Below, in pieces: positions 1 to 7,685 of a DNA stretch of 64,000 nucleotides (position 1 is its first letter; every line of letters begins with the position of its first letter). The DNA is from Arthrobacter pascens (GTDB taxonomy: Bacteria > Actinomycetota > Actinomycetes > Actinomycetales > Micrococcaceae), in the NCBI RefSeq assembly GCF_017052465.1, contig NZ_JAFHKT010000148.1:1-64000 (forward strand), given 5' to 3'. The position numbers were made by a program, and so were the translations under genes. The notes beneath the pieces are model-generated. The model ran no database searches and was not told the DNA's origin. It was given only the letters and a program-made list of their open reading frames with translations.

Positions 1-754
1 CTGCGGTGGTGCCGGCGCCTGTGGCGTTGCCGAGGTTGACGTCGACGACAGCATCCGCGGTCGTGCCGTTACCGGGGGCGGTTCCGGTACCGGTGTTGCC
101 GAGGTTGACGTCGACGAGGGCGTCGGCGGTTGTGCCGTTGCCCGTGGCGGTTCCGGTTCCGGTGTTGCCGAGGTTCACGTCAACGACGGCATCTGCGGTG
201 GTGCCGGCGCCTGTGGCCTTGCCGAGGTTGACGTCGACGACAGCATCCGCGGTCGTGCCGTTACCAGTGGCGGTTCCGGTACCGGTGTTGCCGAGGTTGA
301 CGTCGACGAGGGCGTTGGCGGTGGTGCCCGTACCTGTTGGGGCGGCTGCGGTGTTGCCGAGGTTGACGTCGACGAGGGCGTCGGCGGTGGTGCTGTTGCC
401 GGTGTTGCCGAGGTTGACGTCGACGAGGGCGTCGGCGGTGGTGCCGGCGCCTGCGGTGTTGCCGAGGTTCACGTCAACGAGGGCGGCCGTGGTGGTGCCC
501 GTACCTGTTGGGGCGGCTGCGGTGTTGCCGAGGTTGACCTCGGCGACGGCCGCAATTTCGGAAGACCCCGACGTCGTTGGACCACCCAGCAGGCCCAACG
601 ACGTCGAAGCAATGACGTCCGCCGAAACGGACTCGGATTCTACGGCCACAGTGCCGGTGACGGTTGTGTCCGCGTTGGCCGCTGTGGCGCCTAGGGCCAA
701 TAGACCTCCGGCAAAGAAGGTGCCTAGAAGGCCCCTGCGAAGTTTCTGATGCAT
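1..754 (-). CDS. Secreted repeat protein, partial at left edge
   Basis: The leftward reading frame starts with ATG at 754, preceded by an AGGAGA-like ribosome site, and stays open to the window edge, so the C-terminus is missing. The first 28 residues form a signal peptide: a KLRR n-region, a hydrophobic core rich in Leu/Gly/Ala, and an ANA-D cleavage site. After about 45 residues of Ser/Thr-rich sequence the protein is made of at least nine units beginning VDVNLGN (the first is AEVNLGN). Each core is followed by a Gly/Thr/Ala linker of variable length ending in TTADAL or TTADAV. There are no cysteines, membrane anchor or catalytic motif in the visible part. I do not recognise the family. A wall-associated or matrix structural role is only a guess. 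The upstream gene in the same direction also encodes a secreted low-complexity protein. Confidence 0.7.
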   Translation of the reverse strand, partial: MHQKLRRGLLGTFFAGGLLALGATAANADTTVTGTVAVESESVSADVIASTSLGLLGGPTTSGSSEIAAVAEVNLGNTAAAPTGTGTTTAALVDVNLGNTAGAGTTADALVDVNLGNTGNSTTADALVDVNLGNTAAAPTGTGTTANALVDVNLGNTGTGTATGNGTTADAVVDVNLGKATGAGTTADAVVDVNLGNTGTGTATGNGTTADALVDVNLGNTGTGTAPGNGTTADAVVDVNLGNATGAGTTA

Positions 755-844
755 TTTGATGTCTCCTGAACAGTTGTTGTCGGGCGCTCAAGGCGGCCCG
801 AAATTGGCCGTATTTCTGCACAATGGATGGCAGAAGGGGCCCAA

Positions 845-1945
845 CTAGTCAGGAGAGGAACCGGGGTCAATAGCCACCGGTGAGGGGAGATGCTGAAGCG
901 GGCCACTGGCAGGCACAAGGCCCACGAGCGGAAGGTAGTCGAACGGACTGGTCAGCCAGGCGGCGGACAGGGAGGGCCCGCCGGGAGATTGGACGTTACC
1001 CGATCCGGAGCCTGCAGGCGGAGCCGGGTGCGGGGCTCCCGGCGGGTCCGCCTCGCCCTTGGAAGGCAGTCCTCCTCCCGCGGACATGCCGGGCGAGGAC
1101 TGGGAAGCTCTGGCTGGGACTAATGAGGGCAGGGCAGCCGAATGCGGCGATGGCTTTAGGCCAGGGAGTCCAGCGGGTGCCGGAGCCAAGACGGGGGAGT
1201 GCCCCTTGGACACGCGGACGCTGTCGGCGCTGTCCGAGGAAGCCGATCCCGGGACTGCGGGGAGCGGCAGAACGACGTCGGGCACATGCGGCGTGGCGAG
1301 GTTCTCAACGACCTCCACCACAGGTGCAAGGGCCGGCGCCGCGAGCGGCGGCGTCTCTGAGAGTACATCGGTAATGGATTCGAGCGGCGCTTCCAACGCA
1401 GGTGCCGCATCCGCGACCGGCCGAACAACGGTTCCTGTGAGGGTCTCAGCAATGCCACCGACTGCTTTGTCCGCCAATGCGGTCACCGGGGCAGTCAGCT
1501 GCGTCGCAGTGCCGGCCGGGGGCACCTTGGCGGACGGCAGGGCGTCCGTGACTGCCTCCGCCGGGGCAGCGAGCTCATGCACCAGCGAGGGCAGGGCGTG
1601 CGGCGCGGCTACAGGAGCAGAACTCGCCGGCTCCGGCTGAGGCTGTGGAATGAGGGCAGAGGCGCGGGCCGGAACGGTCACAGCACCCGCATGTCTGGCA
1701 GGCACTGCGGCCACGGCATGAACGGCTTTCTGGACTCCAGGAGCAACGCTGGCAGTGCCGGCCTCGCTGTCGAGTGTCGAAGAAACCGTGGAAGCGATCC
1801 CGCCGAGCAGGGACTCCTGGCTGTGCTGGGTGCTTGCACCGGCGGCCGGGGCTGCAAAGGAAAGCCAAGCTACGGCTGCTGCACCAGCAATGAGAACCGG
1901 ACGCAAGGGGCGGAGCGCGGACCAAGACAATGCAGTGCTGGCCAT
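845..1945 (-). CDS. Secreted Ala/Pro-rich protein, unknown function
   Basis: Predicted protein of 366 residues. I prefer ATG at 1945 over GTG at 1954 because the G-run at 1954-1960 then sits at ribosome-site distance. The N-terminus is a signal peptide with basic residues, a hydrophobic stretch (LIAGAAAVAWLSF) and a likely cut after AAGA. The mature chain is dominated by Ala, Pro, Val, Leu and Ser, with repeated amphipathic stretches of the type PVTALADKAVGGIAETL and Pro-rich linkers. It ends in a hydrophobic, proline-containing tail without LPXTG or a basic anchor. No enzyme motif is visible. It lies 90 bases upstream of the repeat protein gene in the same direction, so the two may be co-transcribed. 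Function unknown; a surface or cell-wall structural protein is a guess. Confidence 0.6.
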   Translation of the reverse strand: MASTALSWSALRPLRPVLIAGAAAVAWLSFAAPAAGASTQHSQESLLGGIASTVSSTLDSEAGTASVAPGVQKAVHAVAAVPARHAGAVTVPARASALIPQPQPEPASSAPVAAPHALPSLVHELAAPAEAVTDALPSAKVPPAGTATQLTAPVTALADKAVGGIAETLTGTVVRPVADAAPALEAPLESITDVLSETPPLAAPALAPVVEVVENLATPHVPDVVLPLPAVPGSASSDSADSVRVSKGHSPVLAPAPAGLPGLKPSPHSAALPSLVPARASQSSPGMSAGGGLPSKGEADPPGAPHPAPPAGSGSGNVQSPGGPSLSAAWLTSPFDYLPLVGLVPASGPLQHLPSPVAIDPGSSPD

Positions 1946-2285
1946 GCTCGACACCCCCCCGGCTTACGAACAATCTGACGATCTTTTACAGCGTATGCCT
2001 CGTTGAAAGGCAGAGTCCAGTGTTAGACGAATATAAATCCATCGAATCGACGGGGAGGTTTCCGCCGTCGTCGTAAAACTGACCAAAAGGAGTGGTGGTG
2101 AGGCCCGTCAGCGTTGCCCCCGGGCGGCACAGTCAGCCGTGTCGGCGTCCCCCAGCATGAGGATGCCCCGACTGACCTCTGCTCCAGGTTGGGCCCGAAC
2201 ATCACCCTTACCGGAACGGCGTCGGCCATCCCTGCGGTCAATCGCGGACCTGAGCCTTGGAGGACGCATCTGATTGACTGGGCGC
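1946..2285. other. Non-coding interval between divergent genes
   Basis: About 340 bases between the divergent secreted-protein gene and the GNAT gene. It must hold both promoters, but I see no convincing -35/-10 pair. The short open frames here have no ribosome site or recognisable product. Nothing else is supported. Confidence 0.4.
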
Positions 2286-2789
2286 ATGATCAGGGAAGCA
2301 AGAACAGAAGACCTCCCGAAAATGCGCGACATCGAAGTCGCAGCCGGCGAAGCCTTCCGCACGCTCAACATGGGTGCCATCGCTGATGATGCGCCACCCA
2401 GCCTCGAAGCCTTGACTGTGTACCAGCAGGACGCCAGGGCATGGGTTGCCACCGATTCCGGTGACGAGGCGGTGGCTTACATTTTGATCGAGGTGGTGGA
2501 GCCGTTTGCCCATATCGAGCAGGTGACCGTCCACCCGCTTCATGCGCGGCAGGGTCTTGGCCGAAAACTCATCGACAAAGCCGCTCTCTGGGCGGCAGCT
2601 CGAGGACTGAAAGGGATGACCCTGACAACCTTCGAAAGAGTCCCCTGGAACGCGCCTTACTATGCCCGCCTGGGATTCCACCCGGTGCCGGAACACCAGT
2701 GGCCGGACGCTGTGCATCAGATCGTGCAGTCAGAGCGTGCACGTGGCCTGGACGACTGGCCACGAGTCGTCATAAAAAAGAACCTCTAA
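2286..2789 (+). CDS. GNAT family N-acetyltransferase
   Basis: A 167-residue single-domain GNAT protein starting at ATG 2286. It transfers an acetyl group from acetyl-CoA to an unidentified amine. The central part shows the acetyl-CoA loop QVTVHPLHARQGLGRKLID (the Q/RxxGxG/A motif) and the C-terminal APYYARLGFHPV motif usual in the family. The length is normal for a stand-alone GNAT. It stands alone, convergent with the following oxidoreductase gene (6-base gap). The substrate cannot be told from sequence. Confidence 0.85.
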   Translation: MIREARTEDLPKMRDIEVAAGEAFRTLNMGAIADDAPPSLEALTVYQQDARAWVATDSGDEAVAYILIEVVEPFAHIEQVTVHPLHARQGLGRKLIDKAALWAAARGLKGMTLTTFERVPWNAPYYARLGFHPVPEHQWPDAVHQIVQSERARGLDDWPRVVIKKNL

Positions 2790-2795
2790 GGAGGG

Positions 2796-3866
2796 TCAGC
2801 GGGCATCGTTGGGGTAGGTGACCCCCAGTTGTGCCCGGACGCCGTCGAAAAGCCGCATGGTGTTCAACGAATCCTCCAGCGGCATGACCGGGCTTTCGGT
2901 CAGACCCTGCTGGATGCAGCGAGTCACCTCGCGAAGCTCGTAGGTGTAGCCCAGGCCTGCTACATCGAAGTGCTCTGTGCGGAGCGGTTCGCGCCCGATT
3001 CCGACAACGAGCTGCTTGGGGTTGTTAATGGAGCCCAGCGATTGAAGATAGCCCAGGCTTCCGGCCACGGTTGCGGCGCGGGGGCCGTAAGCCAGCAAAG
3101 ACGAGGTCAGTTGTGCCTGCGCCCCGTGGTGATACTCCAGTGTTAATGCGTTCTGAGTGTCCACGCCGTCGTCATTAAGGGCCCCCGTGGCACTGACGGC
3201 CTGCGGGAACCCCAGGGTGCCCAGAGCCCACAGCAGGGGGTAGACGGTCAGGTCGAGGAGTGCACCGCCGCCGTCCTTGACGGCCCACAGGCGCGCGGTG
3301 GGGGAGTACGGTGCCGGGAAGCCGAGATCCGCGGTGACCCACTGTACGGTGCCGAGTTCGCCAGATCGAGCGATTTCAAAAGCCCGCTGCATGCTCGGAA
3401 GGAAGCGGCTCCAGACGGCTTCCATCAGGAACAGGTTCTTGTCGCGGGCGACGGCAATGAGCTCGGCGGCCTCCCGGGCATTGATGGTGAAGGCTTTTTC
3501 GCACAGGACGTGCTTTCCCGCGTTGAGGGCAGCCAGCACCATCTGGTGATGCTGGGCGTGAGGCGTAGCCACGTACACAACGTCCACCGCGTCGTCGGCG
3601 AGGAGTCGCTGGTAGCCTTGCTGGCCGTTGTCGTCCCCGTACGCCCGGGAGAAGGCGAATTCCGAGGCAAACGCGTCCGCTGCCGCCTGCTGGCGTGAAC
3701 TGACGGCATACAGTTCGGCGTCACTGAGCAGTGCCAGATCCCGGGAGACCAGTGAGGCGATCCTGCCGGTGGCGATCACTCCCCAGCGCAACGCCGCACC
3801 GGTAGCGGCGCGGGGATCCTGGTTGGGCTGACTGAAAAGCCACGGCGTGGCGATGGGCAAAGTCAT
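2796..3866 (-). CDS. Gfo/Idh/MocA family oxidoreductase
   Basis: A 356-residue NAD(P)-dependent oxidoreductase of the glucose-fructose oxidoreductase / inositol dehydrogenase family. The N-terminal Rossmann fold begins near residue 28 (WGVIATGRIA). The catalytic-region motif appears as HVLCEKAFT, where Lys corresponds to the EKP lysine, and the usual beta-sheet substrate domain follows (LLDLTVYPL). Start is ATG 3866. It may act on a sugar, cyclitol or related carbonyl; the substrate is unknown. It lies alone on the minus strand beside the 32-bp-period repeats at 3888-3983, so its promoter probably overlaps them. Confidence 0.85.
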   Translation of the reverse strand: MTLPIATPWLFSQPNQDPRAATGAALRWGVIATGRIASLVSRDLALLSDAELYAVSSRQQAAADAFASEFAFSRAYGDDNGQQGYQRLLADDAVDVVYVATPHAQHHQMVLAALNAGKHVLCEKAFTINAREAAELIAVARDKNLFLMEAVWSRFLPSMQRAFEIARSGELGTVQWVTADLGFPAPYSPTARLWAVKDGGGALLDLTVYPLLWALGTLGFPQAVSATGALNDDGVDTQNALTLEYHHGAQAQLTSSLLAYGPRAATVAGSLGYLQSLGSINNPKQLVVGIGREPLRTEHFDVAGLGYTYELREVTRCIQQGLTESPVMPLEDSLNTMRLFDGVRAQLGVTYPNDAR

Positions 3867-3887
3867 GACGCCATCCTCTCACCCGGC

Positions 3888-3983
3888 TGCGGGAGGGTTG
3901 CGGCAATTCGGGCGGGAACTGCGGGAGGGTTTGGGAGTGGGCGGCGGGAAGTGCGGGAGGGTTTGGCGCCGACCCGCACCTGC
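3888..3983. repeat. Degenerate tandem array, 32-bp period
   Basis: The 12-mer TGCGGGAGGGTT occurs at 3888, 3920 and 3952, exactly 32 bases apart; the bases between are G-rich and diverged. It lies between the oxidoreductase start and the end of the ABC ATPase gene. The period equals that of the array at 6284-6443 on the other side of the same ABC operon. Confidence 0.7.
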
Positions 3984-3993
3984 CCCCCCGCAC

Positions 3994-4728
3994 CTACACC
4001 GCCGCGGTCCCGACCCCGGCCTCCACCCCTGCAGCCGCACCTGCGCGGTCACGGGCGGGTTCCTCGGTCAGCCTGCCTTGCTGCAGCCTGAAGCGGCGGT
4101 CGGTCTTGTTGGCGAGCTGGCGGTCGTGCGTGACCACAAGGATGGTGGTGTTGTGGTCCCTGCTGAGCGAGCTGAGGAGTTCGATGATGTGCTCGCCGGT
4201 CTGCTCGTCCAGGTTGCCGGTGGGCTCGTCAGCAAGGATCAGTTTGGGCTCGTTGGCCAGGGCCCGGGCGATGGCAACGCGCTGCTGCTCGCCGCCGGAG
4301 AGACGGTTGATGCGGCGGCCGTGCTTCTCCGGGTCGAGCTGCACCTGCTGGAGGAGCTCGCGTGCCCGCTGGTCGCGCATCGGCTTCCGCACGCCCGCGA
4401 ACTCCATGGGCAGCATCACGTTGTCCAGCGCCGAGAGGTTGGGGATCAGGTTGAACTGCTGGAACACGAAGCCGATGTCCCGGCGCCGGTACTCCGTCAG
4501 CTTGCCGTCCGGCATCCCTGCCAGGCTGACGCCGTTGACGACGACGTCTCCGCTGGTGGGTTTGTCCAGGGCGCCGAGAAGGGACAACAGGGTGCTTTTG
4601 CCACTGCCGCTCTTCCCGACGATGGAGGCCAGCGTTCCCTCCTCCAGTTCGAAGCTGACGCCGTTGACCGGCTTGATGGTGCGGTCCCCGGTCTTGAACG
4701 TGCGGACGAGGTTCTTGACTTCAATCAT
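3994..4728 (-). CDS. MacB/LolD-type ABC transporter ATP-binding protein
   Basis: A 244-residue ATPase subunit. Walker A is GKSGSGKST (residues ~38-46), the signature is LSGGEQQRVAIARAL, and Walker B with its extension is LILADEPTGNLD, the form typical of the LolD/MacB/FtsE class. The last ~25 residues are an Ala/Gly/Val-rich tail. ATG 4728 lies 2 bases after the stop of the permease gene, so the two are translated from one mRNA. This class powers mechanotransmission by FtsX-like permeases rather than classical import. The substrate is unknown; drug, peptide or lipoprotein handling are all possible. Confidence 0.9.
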   Translation of the reverse strand: MIEVKNLVRTFKTGDRTIKPVNGVSFELEEGTLASIVGKSGSGKSTLLSLLGALDKPTSGDVVVNGVSLAGMPDGKLTEYRRRDIGFVFQQFNLIPNLSALDNVMLPMEFAGVRKPMRDQRARELLQQVQLDPEKHGRRINRLSGGEQQRVAIARALANEPKLILADEPTGNLDEQTGEHIIELLSSLSRDHNTTILVVTHDRQLANKTDRRFRLQQGRLTEEPARDRAGAAAGVEAGVGTAAV

Positions 4729-4730
4729 GG

Positions 4731-6170
4731 CTATTCTCCTCGGAGGACTTCGATGGGACGGATACGGGCGGTGAGCAGGGCCGGAACCAGGGCTCCGATG
4801 ATGGCGACGCCGAACACCGCGGCGATGCCGGCGGCGATCACGCCGGGGGAGGCGCTCGCCGTGACGGAGGTCAGCAGCTGGGAGGCGCCGCCCAACGGGC
4901 CGCCGCCGGGCAGGCCTGCGCCCCCGCCCGGGAAGCCCGTGCCGCCCGGAACGCCGGCGCCGCGGCCGGCAACCGCCGTCGTGCTGGTGTTTGAACTGAC
5001 CAAAGCACTGGCGATTCCGCCGCTGGCAAAGGAAGCGATCGCGGCGCCCACCGCGCTGCCGAGCGCCACCAGAACCAGTGCTTCCAGGACGAACTGGAGC
5101 CCGATGGTGCGGTTGCGTGCACCGATCGCCTTCAGGACCCCGATCTCCCGGCGGCGCTCGCGGACCAGCATCACCATGATCAGCAGGATGATCAGGCCGG
5201 CGGTCCCGAGCGCGGCAACAAACGCAACGAAGGAGATGTTCTTGACGCTGTCCAGCGAGCTGACGGCCGTTTCGAGGTTGCGCTGGCCCTGCGTGACATC
5301 GGCCTTATCCGACCCGAGGGCTTCCTGCAGCGCAGATTTGGCAGCGTCCACGTTTTCCATGCTGTTGACGGTGACGATCATGGTGGAGAGTTCATCGGGC
5401 AGTTCCGCGAGCGCCTGCGCCGCCGGCAGGGTCACGTAGAGCGCGTTGTTGCCGAAGGCCGTGCCAGCGTCGAACAGTCCCACCACAGTGAACGTGGTGC
5501 TGTTGATGGTGAACGTTGACCCGACGGCGAGGTTGTTCTTCTCGGCGAGGGTGGTGCCCAGCAGCGCCTTGGTGGAGGAAACGGTGTAGTCGCCGAGACC
5601 GGTACCCTCCGTCAGCTCGAGCGCTTTGCCTGTACTGTCCACCTCAGCCCCGATGCCGGTCGCGGTGAGGGGAAGGCTCCGCACCGGCTGCGTGGTTCCC
5701 GTTGCACCGGTTGTTCCGGTCTCTTGGTTACGGTTGCCGAGCGTTCCGGCATCGACCGCGACGGTGAGGCTCGTGGTCAGCGTGGCTGACTGCCCGCCGG
5801 GACCGCCGAAACCGCCGCCCGGGCCGCCTGTCTGGCCTGCCGCCGTCTGGGCCGCTGCTTCGGTGGCGTTGCGCAGCCGCAGCGCTTTGGTTCCGACGAC
5901 GGCGGTTACGTTGGGTACGCCGGCAGCCCTTGCGGCCTGTGCCGGGGTCAGCGGCTCGCCGCCGCCCTCAAAACCCTGGCCGCCGGCGGGGTTGACGGTA
6001 AGCACTGTCCCCACCGACGCATTCAGCTCCTGGACTTTGGCGCCCACGGCCTGGTTGGCCACAAGCATGGCCAGGGCCAGTCCGATTGCTACGGCAAGAA
6101 CGGCCACGACGGCGGCCGATCTGACCTTGTTTCTGAAGGCATTGCCTACACTCCGGGCGAGGACGCTCAC
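4731..6170 (-). CDS. MacB/FtsX-like ABC transporter permease
   Basis: A 479-residue permease with the FtsX/MacB layout: one N-terminal membrane segment (residues ~15-40), a large extracellular domain, then three C-terminal membrane segments (about 320-345, 370-395 and 445-470). The start is GTG 6170 with AAGGAG five bases upstream. Two Gly-rich low-complexity inserts stand out, one in the extracellular domain (GGPGGGFGGPGG) and one between the last membrane segments (about residues 405-435). It forms a two-gene operon with the ATPase downstream. The operon is bracketed by arrays of 32-bp period. The substrate is not evident. Confidence 0.85.
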   Translation of the reverse strand: MSVLARSVGNAFRNKVRSAAVVAVLAVAIGLALAMLVANQAVGAKVQELNASVGTVLTVNPAGGQGFEGGGEPLTPAQAARAAGVPNVTAVVGTKALRLRNATEAAAQTAAGQTGGPGGGFGGPGGQSATLTTSLTVAVDAGTLGNRNQETGTTGATGTTQPVRSLPLTATGIGAEVDSTGKALELTEGTGLGDYTVSSTKALLGTTLAEKNNLAVGSTFTINSTTFTVVGLFDAGTAFGNNALYVTLPAAQALAELPDELSTMIVTVNSMENVDAAKSALQEALGSDKADVTQGQRNLETAVSSLDSVKNISFVAFVAALGTAGLIILLIMVMLVRERRREIGVLKAIGARNRTIGLQFVLEALVLVALGSAVGAAIASFASGGIASALVSSNTSTTAVAGRGAGVPGGTGFPGGGAGLPGGGPLGGASQLLTSVTASASPGVIAAGIAAVFGVAIIGALVPALLTARIRPIEVLRGE

Positions 6171-6283
6171 CTGTACTCCTTGAGATCATGTGCCGGCGGA
6201 ATGGCCGGCTTCGGATCCCACTGTTGTCCGTGGCGCTGTGCGGAGGACCAGCCGAAGCTATGCATGCGCTGTGAAGCACTAAC

Positions 6284-6443
6284 GTGCGAAAGGTGAGGGA
6301 GCGTCGGGTGGGGGCGTGTGAAAGGTGAGGGAGCGTCGGGTGGGGGCGTGCGAAAGGTGAGGGAGCGTCGGGTTGGGACGTGCGAAAGGTGAGGGAGCGT
6401 CGGGTTGGGACGTGCGAAAGGTGAGGGAGCGTCGGGTGGGGAC
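6284..6443. repeat. Tandem array of five 32-bp units
   Basis: Five head-to-tail units start at 6284, 6316, 6348, 6380 and 6412. Each begins GTGCGAAAGGTGAGGGAGCG (one has GTGTG) and ends TCGGGTGGGGGC or close variants such as TCGGGTTGGGAC. There are no unique spacers, so it is not CRISPR. It lies between the permease leader and the terminator of the sugar transporter operon. Confidence 0.9.
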
Positions 6444-6444
6444 G

Positions 6445-6488
6445 CCAAGAGCCCCGGCCCTCCCTCGCGGGGGAGCCGGGGCTCTTGG
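6445..6488 (-). terminator. Hairpin terminator of the sugar ABC operon
   Basis: Perfect 14-bp stem: CCAAGAGCCCCGGC at 6445-6458 pairs with GCCGGGGCTCTTGG at 6475-6488. It lies about 45 bases beyond the chvE stop. There is no long U-tract in either direction. Confidence 0.7.
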
Positions 6489-6530
6489 ATGCAGCGTCTG
6501 GCTTTACTCTGGCCTTACACCGTCAGTGGG

Positions 6531-7643
6531 CTACTTGGTGATCGGTCCGAGGACCGGATCGTCCACGTACGCCGTCTTGACGTTCTCCTGGGTCACGATG
6601 ACCGGCTCCAGCAGATAGGCCGGAACGGTCTTGACCTTGTTGTTGTAGGACTTGTCGTCGTTGATCTCAGGCTTCTTGCCGGCCTGGATGTCCTTGACCA
6701 TGACGATCGCGTGCTCTACGAGCTTGCGGGTGTCCTTGTTGATGGTGGAGTACTGCTCGCCGGCCATGATGGACTTGACGGACTCAACCTCGGAGTCCTG
6801 GCCGGTGATGACGGGCAGCGGCTTGCCGGCACCCTTGACCGCGGTCAGGACAGCCCGGGCCAGCGTGTCATTCGGGGACAGCACGCCGTCCAGCGAAGCG
6901 CTGCCGTAGCTGCCGGTCAGCAGCGTGTCGGCGCGGCGCTGGGCGTTTTCTGCCTTCCAGCCCTGGGTGACGGCCTGTCCGAACGAGGTCTGGCCGGAAA
7001 CCACCTTGAGGGTGCCGTCGTCGATCTTCGGCTGGAGCACGCTCATGGCGCCGTCGAAGAAGACCTTCGCGTTGGCGTCATCCGGGGAACCGGCGAAGAG
7101 CTCGATGTTGTACGGGCCCTGCGGCTTCTTCTTCTGCATGCCTTCGAGGAGTGCCTGGCCCTGCAGCTCACCCACCTTGAAGTTGTCGTAGGCCACGTAG
7201 TAGTCCACGTTCTCGGTGTTCAGCAGCAGGCGGTCATAGGCGATGATCGTCGCGCCGGCGTCCTTGGCCTGCTTGAGCTGGGTGCCCAGCTGTGCACCGT
7301 CGATCGCGCCGACGATGATGACCTTGGCGCCCTTGGTGATCATGGCACTGATCTGGTTCTGCTGCTCGGAGACGCCGCCGTTGGCGAACTGCACGTCGGG
7401 CTTGAAGCCGGCGTCCTTGAGCCCGTCGTTGAACAGCTTTTCCGCCAGGACCCAGTTCTCACTGGTCTTCTGCGGGAGCGCGACGCCGATCGAGGAGTCC
7501 TTGGGGAAAGCCTCGCCGCCTGCGGTGCCACCGCCCGTGGTGCCGGTGTCGGAACGGCCGCAGGCTGTCAGCGCCAGTGCCGCAATGGCAGCGACTGCTG
7601 CCGCCTTTCCTGCTTTACCAATCATTCGCATTGCTTGGTTCAC
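6531..7643 (-). CDS. chvE: Sugar ABC transporter substrate-binding lipoprotein (ChvE-like)
   Basis: A 370-residue periplasmic-binding-protein-type lipoprotein. The N-terminus has a signal peptide ending in the lipobox LTAC (Cys ~28), so it is lipid-anchored outside the membrane. The body is a type I (ribose/galactose-like) binding fold with SIGVALPQKTSENW near the start, and motifs such as IIVGAIDGAQLG and VITGQDSE are typical of the ChvE multiple-monosaccharide family. The frame opens at GTG 7643; ATG 7631 is possible. It is the last gene of the operon mmsA-mmsB-chvE read leftward and is followed by a strong hairpin. The ligand is likely an aldose such as xylose, glucose, galactose or arabinose; the exact sugar cannot be read from sequence. 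Confidence 0.88.
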   Translation of the reverse strand: MNQAMRMIGKAGKAAAVAAIAALALTACGRSDTGTTGGGTAGGEAFPKDSSIGVALPQKTSENWVLAEKLFNDGLKDAGFKPDVQFANGGVSEQQNQISAMITKGAKVIIVGAIDGAQLGTQLKQAKDAGATIIAYDRLLLNTENVDYYVAYDNFKVGELQGQALLEGMQKKKPQGPYNIELFAGSPDDANAKVFFDGAMSVLQPKIDDGTLKVVSGQTSFGQAVTQGWKAENAQRRADTLLTGSYGSASLDGVLSPNDTLARAVLTAVKGAGKPLPVITGQDSEVESVKSIMAGEQYSTINKDTRKLVEHAIVMVKDIQAGKKPEINDDKSYNNKVKTVPAYLLEPVIVTQENVKTAYVDDPVLGPITK

Positions 7644-7685
7644 TTTCTATAGGGGTGGGAAATGCGTCCGGGGAGCGGTCGGTGC

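Noticed and set aside
6..749. 247-residue plus-strand frame at the left edge
   Set aside because: Complement of the repeat gene. The minus-strand frame has the signal peptide, ribosome site and sensible repeats.
2114..2386. Small plus-strand frame before the GNAT gene
   Set aside because: No ribosome site or family match, and it overlaps the GNAT start in another frame.
6284..6443. Possible CRISPR array
   Set aside because: The 32-bp units abut directly without unique spacers, and no cas genes are present.
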